In this document: piece by piece, positions 55,704 through 64,000 of the stretch | Numbering within the stretch: the first letter of the stretch is position 1 | Layout of the letters: each line of letters begins with the position of its first letter | Assembly: GCF_963678975.1 (NCBI RefSeq) | Contig: NC_089275.1 | Span: forward strand, 1,507,001 to 1,571,000 | DNA length: 64,000 nt | Direction of reading: 5' to 3' | DNA from: Dysidea avara | Taxonomy: Eukaryota > Porifera > Demospongiae > Dictyoceratida > Dysideidae | Translations under genes and position numbers: made by a program | The notes under the pieces: generated by a model | Told to the model about the DNA's origin: nothing | The model's input: the letters and a program-made list of their open reading frames with translations, nothing else | Databases searched by the model: none

Positions 55704-58700
55704 ATGGTGGTTTCTTTGTAACTGAACACTCTACAAGGTGACTTCTTCTAATTGCTCTCTCTACAGGGTGAATTGTTTGTAGCTGAACGATCTACAAGGT
55801 AACTTCTTCTAGCTGATCTCTCTACAGGATGATGTGTTTGTAGCTGAATTCTGTATAGGTGATTTGTTTGCAGCTGAGCTCTTTACAGAATGGTTTCTTT
55901 GTAGCTGAACTCTCTAAAAGGTAACTTCTTCTAACTGATCTTTCTACAGGGCAATTTGTTTCTGGCAGAATTTTCTACAGGGTGATTTCTTTGCAGCTGA
56001 ACTCTCTACATGGTGGTTTCTTTGTAGCTGAACTCTCTACAAGGTAATTTCTTCTAGCTGATCTCTCTACAGGGAGATTTGTTTGTAGCTGAACTATCTA
56101 CAAGGTAACTTCTTATAGCTGATCTCTCTACAGGGTGATTTGTTCGTAGTTGAATTCTGTACAGGTGATTTGTTTGCAGCTGAGCTCTTTACAAAATGGT
56201 TTCTTTGTAGCTGAACTTTCTCCAAGGTAACTTCTTCTAACTGATCTTTCTACAGGGTGATTTGTTTGTAGCTGAACTATCTACAAGGTAATTTCTTCTA
56301 GCTGATCTCTCTACAGGGTGATTTGTTTGTAGCTGAATTCTGTACAAGTGATTTGTTTGCAGCTGAGCTCTTTACAGAATGGTTTCTTTGTAGCTGAACT
56401 CTCTACAGGGTGATTTGTTTGTAACTGAAATCCCTACAAGGTAACTTCTTCTAGCTGATCTTTCTACAGGGCGATTTGTTTGTAGCCGAGTTCTCTACAG
56501 GGTGTTTGTTTCCAGCTGAATTCTCTACATGGTGGTTTCTTTATAGCTGAACTCTCTACAAGGTGACTTCTTCTAGCTGATCTCTCTACAGGGTGATTTG
56601 TTTGTAGCTGAACTCTCTACAGGTGATTTGTTTGTAGCTGAACTCTCTACAAGGCGATACTTCTAGGTGATCTCTCTACAGGATTCCTTGTTTCTAACTG
56701 AACTCTCAACAGGGTGATCTGTTCATAGCTGAAATTTCTACTGGGTGATTTGTTTGCAGCTGAACTCTCTAAATGGTGGTTTCTTTGTAGCTGAACTCTC
56801 TAGAACGTGACTTCTTCTAGTTGAACTCTCTACAAGGTGACTTGTTTCTAGCTGATCTCTCTACAGGGTGACTTGTTTCTAGCTGAACTCTCTACAGGTG
56901 ATTTGTTTGTAGCTGAACTCTCTACATGGTGGTTTCGTTGTAGCTGAACTCTCTACAAGGTAACTTCTTCTAGATGATCTTTTTACACTGCATATTTGTT
57001 TGTAGCTGAGTTCTCTACAGGGTGATTTGTTTGCAGCTGAACTCTCTACATGGGAGTTTCATTGTAGCTGAACTCTCTACAATGTGACTTCTTCTAGCTG
57101 AACTCTCTATATGTGATTTGTTTGCAGCTGAACTCTCTACATGGTGGTTTCTTTGTAGCTGAACTCTCTACAAGGTAACTTCTTCTAGCCGATCTTTCTA
57201 CAAGGTGATTGAGTTTTTGCAGCTGAACTCTTTACATGGTGGTTGCTTTGTAGCTGAACTCTCTAAAAGGTGACTTCTTCTAGCTGAACTCTCTACACGA
57301 TGATTTGTTTGCAGCTGAACTCTCTACGTGGTAGTTTCTTTGTAGCTGAACTCTCTACAATGTGACTTCTTCTAGCTGAACTCTCTACAGGGTGACTTGT
57401 TTTTAGCTGATCTCTCTACAGGGTGACTTGTTTCTAGCTGAACTCTCTACAGGTGATTTGTTTGCAGCTGAACTCTCTACATGGTGGTTTCTTTGCAGCT
57501 GAACTCTCTACAAGGTAACTTCTTCTAGCTGATCTTTCTACAGGGTGATTTGTTTGTAGCTGAATTCTCTACAGGGTAATTTATTTGCAGCTTAACTCTC
57601 TACAAGGTGACTTCTTCTAGCTGAACTCTCAACAGAGTGATTGATTTTTTTTGCAGCTGAACTCTCTACATGGTGGTTTCTTTGTAACTGAACTCTCTAC
57701 AGGGTGATTTGTTTGTAGCTGAACTCTCTACAGGGTGATTTGTTTGTAGCTGAACTCTCTACAGGGTGATCTGTTCATAGCTGAACTCCCTATAAGGTAA
57801 CTTCTTCTAGCTAATCTTTCTACAGGGCGATTTGTTTGTAGCTGAGTTCTCTACAGGGTGATTTATTTGCAGCTGAACTCTACATGGTAGTTTCTTTGAA
57901 GCTCTACAATGTGACTTCTTCTAGCTGAACTCTCTACAAGGTGACTTGTTTCTAGCTGATCTCTCTACACGGTGACTTGTTTCTAGCTGAACTCTCTACA
58001 GGTGATTTGTTTGCAGCTGAACTCTCTACATGATTTATTTCTTTGTAACTGAACTCCCTGCAAGGTGACTTCTTCTAGCTGATCTCTCTACAGGGAGATT
58101 TGTTTGTAGCTTAACTCTCTACAGGTGATTTGTTTGCAGCTGAACTCTCTACATGATGGTTTCTTTGTAGCTGAACTCTCTACAAGGTAATTTCTTCTAG
58201 CTGATCTCTCTACAGGCCGATTTGTTTGTAGCTGAACTCTCTACATGATGGTTTCTTTGTAACTGAACTCTCTACAAGGTAATTTCTTCTATAGCTGATC
58301 TTTCTACAGGGCGATTTGTTTGTAGTTGAACTCTCTACATGATAGTTTCTTTGTAGCTGAACTCTCTACAAGGTGATTTCTTCTATAGCTGATCTTTCTA
58401 CAGGGTGATTTGTTTGTACCTGAACTATCTACATGATGGTTTCTTTGTAGCTGAACTCTCTACAAGGTAACTTCTTCTAGCTGATCTCTCTACTGGACAA
58501 TTTGTTTGTACCTGAACTCTCACATGATTGTTTCTTTGAAGCTGAACTCTCTACAAGGTGATTTCTTCTAGCTGATCTTTCTACAGGGTGATTTGTTTGT
58601 AGCAGAACTCTCTACAAGGAAACTTCTTCTAGCTGATCTCTCTACAGGGAGATTTGTTTGTAGCTGAACTCTCTATACATGATTTGTTTGCGGCTGAATT

Positions 58701-59385
58701 CTCTACATGATGGTTTCTTTGTAGCTGAACTCTCTACAAGGTAACTTCTTCTAGCTGATCTCTTTACAGGGTGAATTGTTTGTAGCTGAACGATCTACAA
58801 GGTAACTTCTTCTAACTGATCTCTCTACAGGGTGATTTGTCTGTAGCTGAACTCTCTACAAGGAAACCTATTTTAACTGAGCTCTGTACAGGGTGAATTG
58901 TTTGTAGCTGAACTATCTACAAGGTAACTTCTTCTAGCTGATCTCTCTACAGGATGATTTGTTTGTAGCTAAACTATCTACAAGGTAACTTCTTCTAGCT
59001 GATCTCTCTACAGGGTGATTTGTTTGTAGCTGAATTCTGTATAGGTGATTTGTTTACAGCTGAGCTCTTTACAGAATGGTTTCTTTGTAGCTGAACTCTC
59101 TACAAGGTAACTTCTTCTAGCTGATGTATCTACAGGGTCACTAGTTTGTAGCTGAATTCTCTACATGGTGGTTTCTTTGTAACTGAACTATCTATAAGGT
59201 GACATCTTCTAGCTGATCTTTCAACAGGGTGATTTGTTTGTAACTGAACTTTCTACAAGAAAACTTCTAACTGATGTCTGAACAGGGTGAATTGTTTGTA
59301 GCTGAACTCTCTACAGGGTGATTTGTTTGTAGCTGATCTCTATACAGGTTACTTATTTCTAACTGATCTCTTGAATTCTGTTCAG
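55704..59385 (+). repeat. 31-bp minisatellite array of copy C (~3.7 kb)
   Basis: Begins and ends with the same monomers as copy B. The extra length is inside the array, the pattern expected of unequal exchange or slippage. Confidence 0.95.
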
Positions 59386-59388
59386 GGT

Positions 59389-60230
59389 GACTGCTCTATT
59401 AGGATGACTGCTCTATTAGAGTATCTCGATCTCGCACTTGCTACACCAAGTTGGATTTCGTGTTATAACTCCGTGGCTTTAAGTCTGATTTTTCTACACC
59501 ATTGAAGAGCCTTCCTAAGATGATAACTCCATCTGTACAGCGATTTTCAAAGCATTATCCCAAGTGGTTTATCTGGTAGGCGTGGCAAGCATAATAATAA
59601 TAATAATAAAAATTTGCTAATCACGATTGCGTAATTGTTACACACTGTTGAGTTTTTCGCTGTATCTTCCTGGTTTTTATCTCGATTTCTTTCAAACCAC
59701 AAAAGGTTTGAGGTTCAATAGTTAACCTATTCACCCACCGATTTTCAGCTTCTTCCCATACGCGGTTTACCCTGTAGGCGTGACAACATATTGGTGTTAT
59801 GTTTCGTGCATAATCGCTCATAACTCTTTGCCTGTTTATGGTATTCCAGCCAAAGTTGGTACAGTGATGCGCCGTTATACCCCCTTTCTGTGTGCAAAAT
59901 TTCAAGGCAATCGGATAACGTGTTCGCGTTTTATAGCAGTTTTTGTAAGTGTGCGAAAAGAGGAAGAAAAATAAGAAGAAAAAAAACGAAGAAACTAAGC
60001 CAATTATTGAAGTCGCATATCTCAGGAATGCCTGAAGCGATTTCGCTCAAATTTGGAGTGTAGAGTACTGAAGTTGGAGGGAATGTACACAGCAAAATTT
60101 GTCTTGTTTCATCAAGGCAGCACAGAGCTACGGAGGTGCGAAAATTGCGTTTTCTTTCTTCCTGTCAATATACTCACGGGATTGCGCGCCGGCTTCTTGG
60201 GCCGCACGACACACTACCGTGTGTCTTGAT
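59389..60230 (+). repeat. 3' module of copy C with terminal hairpin
   Basis: Ends GACACAC-TACC-GTGTGTC (60208-60225) and TTGAT. Close relative of 52616-53461. Confidence 0.88.
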
Positions 60231-61061
60231 AGCTACAGCGTCTGGGAAGGGGGGTTGTGCTCCCCAGATCCCCTGCTGTCAGAGATTCTATACTCTTGTC
60301 AGCCCCCCTCACATCAACCACTTACTCCGCCACTGGTGCTAACAAGTATGCATGAGATTATTACAAAATTGAGTGTTATAGTGCTCAAATAAAACCCAAA
60401 ACACTAGTACTGTTTTACAGGTTCATATCAAAACATTTGTCAGCTTTTACCATACATTATAGAACTTTGCGTGGGCGAGATCAAAGGAAAAGTGTACTTT
60501 AAATTTCATAAAGTACACTCTCAGCCGGCCAACTGCTTCATCGACCACAAAGAGTGCTTTATTTCACCGCAAACAGTGCTTTATTCGTTCAATAAAGCAC
60601 TCTTTGAGGTGCAATAAAGCACTCTTTGTGGGCAATAAAGCACAGTTGCCCACGTGCCTTAGTGTAGGCTAATAGCCTACAGGGCTCGCGCCAGTACGAC
60701 TAATCACCCAAGCCGGTGAAGGCTGATATCCTCGCCGCGCTGAGTGATCAATCACCCCAGCCGATATGAGTTCCACCACTGGATTGCTTTTATAGACATA
60801 CTTAAATGCTTCGATGATGGTTGGGAGAAGATAACGTTGCTGTTACGTTTGTTAATGTAAACGGACAAGTCCTGGAGATATCACGGAAATACTTCACCAT
60901 GTGACTCGCAATAGAATCGATTGTGGGTTGCGTGCAAAACCTGCCAAAAGACGCGATGAACGTCTACTATGCCAAAGTATGGTGAAATACGCGTGAGTTA
61001 CTTTGTTAACTAGTTTGTGTGCGTTCAGGCTGCTAATAGTTCGTGCAACGCTTGTTAGTTA
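60231..61061. other. palindrome-rich sequence, no gene
   Basis: 60231-60345 resembles MITE ends (GGGGGGTTGTGCTCCCC and CTCCGCCACTGG). 60491-60519 is a hairpin (AGTGTACTTTA / TAAAGTACACT). 60540-60650 holds five copies of AATAAAGCAC or its complement, with AAAGAGTGCTTTAT. GTAGGCTAATAGCCTAC near 60665 matches the palindrome at 37184. No reading frame is supported. Confidence 0.6.
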
Positions 61062-61912
<851 letters not shown>

Positions 61913-61959
61913 TTACGAGTCCTAGTGTATGGTGAAGCTACAAAGTTCCATAAATCATT

Positions 61960-62091
61960 TAAAGCATATATAGCCTTGCTCGTGCTATATGAAAAATAAA
62001 GTACTCGGCGCTTGGCCTCGATGCTAATATTAGCATCTCGGCCGCGCGCCTCGTACTTTATTTTTCATATAGCACTCGCGGCTATGCTTTA
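61960..62091. repeat. palindrome, ~65-bp arms
   Basis: TAAAGCATATATAGCC and GGCTATGCTTTA ends, with perfect inner GTGCTATATGAAAAATAAAG / CTTTATTTTTCATATAGCAC, centred on GCTAATATTAGC. GC-rich shoulders (CGGCCGCGCG). Confidence 0.85.
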
Positions 62092-62125
62092 ACATATGCT
62101 TATAAAAATCCTGTAACGTATAATA

Positions 62126-62437
62126 CCAAGAGTAAATAATGGAAGAAAGAGTATCCAACTGCCATATACTGCATCAAAAATGAGCACGTCAAGTAGAGAA
62201 GCCATCCTGTAGTGCTATCAAAGTAAGTGTTGAATGAGGTAATAAACACCTTCTAGCTCAGACTGTTTGACTTCAAATCATGCCTGGGCACTTCAAACAG
62301 TCTGAGCTAGAAGGTGTTTATTACTTCATTCAACGCTTTCTTTGAAAACACTACAGGATGGCTTCTCTACTTGACGTGCTCATTTTTGATGCAGAATATG
62401 GCAGTTGGATACTCTCTCTTCCATTATTTACTCTTGA
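62126..62437. repeat. fold-back, 145-bp arms
   Basis: Left arm 62126-62270 and right arm 62293-62437 are nearly perfect complements (CAAGAGTAAATAATGGAAGA at the outer end, CTAGCTCAGACTGTTTGA at the inner end) around a 22-base centre. No coding content. Confidence 0.93.
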
Positions 62438-63389
62438 TAATACTATATACAGTAAGCAAACATGACACCGTCTAATAAACACGGCACCATAACTTTAATT
62501 TACGGAGATCTGGTATGGCTCGCTCATCAGGACACTTGATAAATGGCGAATCAAGTGATATATAGGAGTTTGTGAAGTGACCAAGAGAAAAGGCAGGATA
62601 TAGCCTTGTATCGCCAAAATATGCATTCAGATACACAATAAAACAGCAGAAAGCCCTGTTGTTTCATATGTTTTACAATGTAACTCGGTATAATAATTGG
62701 TTAGGCACTTACTTCAGGCAGATTCTTAATCAGTAAGTGTTGACACGTAGAATGATATGAAGTCTAAATACATAAACATTGTTGTACTGACAATTTGTCA
62801 CTATATACTACAGTAACTGTATTTCAGTAGCATGCATGTATGCAGCTGCACTTAACTGACACCATTAAGCTAAACCCTCAGCAACACTTCACACACCTGC
62901 CCAGCACTGTGTTAAAAATGATCAAGATATGCTAATAGAGCAGTCAAGTAACTATTCTAATAGAACAATCAAAGCTATACAGTGTAGCTCCCATCTTTCA
63001 TGATCTTTGCCCTATGGTTAGCTATAGTATTTATATTTTAAAGCATTAGATTTATTGTAATAGCTAATCAAAGTAGCCTTATTAATAGCCTAAATTAAAG
63101 TATCTCAGAGCTTCTAAAATCTCAAAATTTTCTGGAGAAATGTCATCATATCCCTTATTCATCTATGCCTACTTTCAGAAACCCCTTTATAAAAATCGTA
63201 GATCCACCACTGGAATCATATGAAGTTGATCACACATCATCAAGCATCTTGTAACCTCACATAACCCTATGACGTACAGTATCAAAATTGATGGTATTTG
63301 ACTTAGGCCTATATAGTAGTGTAAGACTCAGTCTGGTTCTAGTCAACATTTTATAGTGCAAACCTCCATGATTGCTAACACACACGACT
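62438..63389. other. no gene seen
   Basis: AT-rich. Two CTAATAGAGCAGTCA-type motifs at 62930-62970. A possible MITE end TAGATCCACCACTGG near 63200. Confidence 0.5.
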
Positions 63390-63790
63390 ACCATATGCTC
63401 AAAATTTTGCCCAAAATGCTTTCAGAAATTTGCCTAAAATTTCACCCATTGTGCTCTTTCAGTGTTTCCATTACGCTTACATTATGCTAGCAAAATTTGT
63501 TACAGTTATCTTGGAACAATTTAATCAGTGAATGCTCTATTAGAGTATTTCACTATAAAGTGACTGTTCTATTAGAGAGTACCAATCTAAGGAACCATGT
63601 ACAATGCATTTGAGTGCTCTATTGCAGTTTGCAGTTTTCACTTACTGCTCTGTTAGGGAGTATCAATCTATTTTTATGGAATTAAGCTCCATACTTTAAT
63701 TTAAAATATCTACCTAATATGCCAGCGTTATGCTAGAATAGCACTCCAGCCTATTATGTTTTTTATTATGCTGACACAACCCTAAACACT
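63390..63790. repeat. dispersed element, uninterrupted relative of 33560-34240
   Basis: Contains CTCTATTAGAG-type motifs at 63534-63580 and 63646, and ATTATGCT phrases shared with the MITEs at 9936 and 49385. Lacks the MITE present in the 33.7 kb copy. Confidence 0.75.
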
Positions 63791-64000
63791 ACTTTTATTG
63801 TGCCGTGAAAGTATTGGTCAGGTATTATCAAGCCCAATAGTGCCTTCAGTACAATCCTTAATGCTTCCAAAGGTAGAAAAATATTCAATGGAATTTTCTA
63901 TTGACTGATTTGACTTATGTCTTCAGACAAGCACAACTCAATAATGACAAAGATTATGGGCTCACTTTTTTTCATTGTTAGATGCAACTTCAGCCCGACA
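63791..64000. other. no feature seen
   Basis: AT-rich end of the window. Confidence 0.5.

Larger units (their letters stand above)
54951..60230 (+). mobile_element. composite Helitron-like element, copy C (5.3 kb)
   Basis: Fold-back 54951-55267, hairpin with T-run 55296-55330, TGTGACC MITE 55437-55674, array about 55704-59385, 3' module 59389-60230. It begins A/TCTAATCC and ends CTTGA/T. Differs from copy B mainly by about 1.9 kb more satellite. Confidence 0.8.

Overview
The window looks like intron and transposon-rich DNA of an invertebrate animal, most likely a demosponge. The clues are AT-rich, intron-rich sequence, a sponge-style ankyrin / CARD-like / Roc-GTPase protein vocabulary, BEL/Pao and Ty3 retroelements, a non-LTR reverse transcriptase scrap, and many MITEs and fold-backs. 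No bacterial gene organisation, rRNA or CRISPR array is present. The species call is inference from sequence character, not a database match.

Host coding sequence is tiny. Four plus-strand exons have good splice sites and compatible phases and could belong to one gene: two single-ankyrin-repeat exons (5885-5983 and 35633-35734, phase 0-0), a linker exon (39172-39247, phase 0-1) and a CARD-like/death-fold exon (53816-54106, phase 1-1). Introns would be about 29.6, 3.4 and 14.6 kb. A decayed Roc-type GTPase (40010-41205) lies in the third intron, and a frameshifted 3' exon of an unrecognised gene lies on the minus strand (29622-30075). First and last exons of the ankyrin/CARD gene are not in the window.

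Nearly everything else is repeats. 0-6 kb: small MITEs and an 844-bp tandem duplication. 6.7-9.2 kb: 5'-truncated, frameshifted Ty3-type pol with a 3' LTR. 9.9-12.2 kb: a hAT-like MITE with an 8-bp target duplication, a fold-back and a LINE scrap. 12.6-28.0 kb: a nest in which a minus-strand composite element (E2) was hit by a plus-strand relative (copy A, 13474-19515) and by a nearly complete BEL/Pao element (20799-27169). 33-41 kb: MITEs and palindromes. 42.4-47.6 kb: a candidate second family of the composite element. 50.0-53.5 and 55.0-60.2 kb: copies B and C of the first family, flanking the CARD-like exon. 61-62.4 kb: a Harbinger-like element carrying a long CAG tract, and fold-backs.

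The most interesting system is this composite element family. Each copy starts at TCTAATC with a ~320-bp fold-back whose arms contain a lysine-rich, histone-H1-tail-like reading frame. It continues with a small hairpin plus T-run, a 31-bp minisatellite of 1.8 to 4.7 kb, and an ~830-bp 3' module, and ends in an 18-nt hairpin followed by TTGAT. There is no target duplication. A related 3' end at 47.55 kb keeps the hairpin through a paired base change. The architecture resembles non-autonomous Helitron/Helentron (HINE-like) rolling-circle elements. That classification is inference, because no Rep/helicase gene is present in the window.
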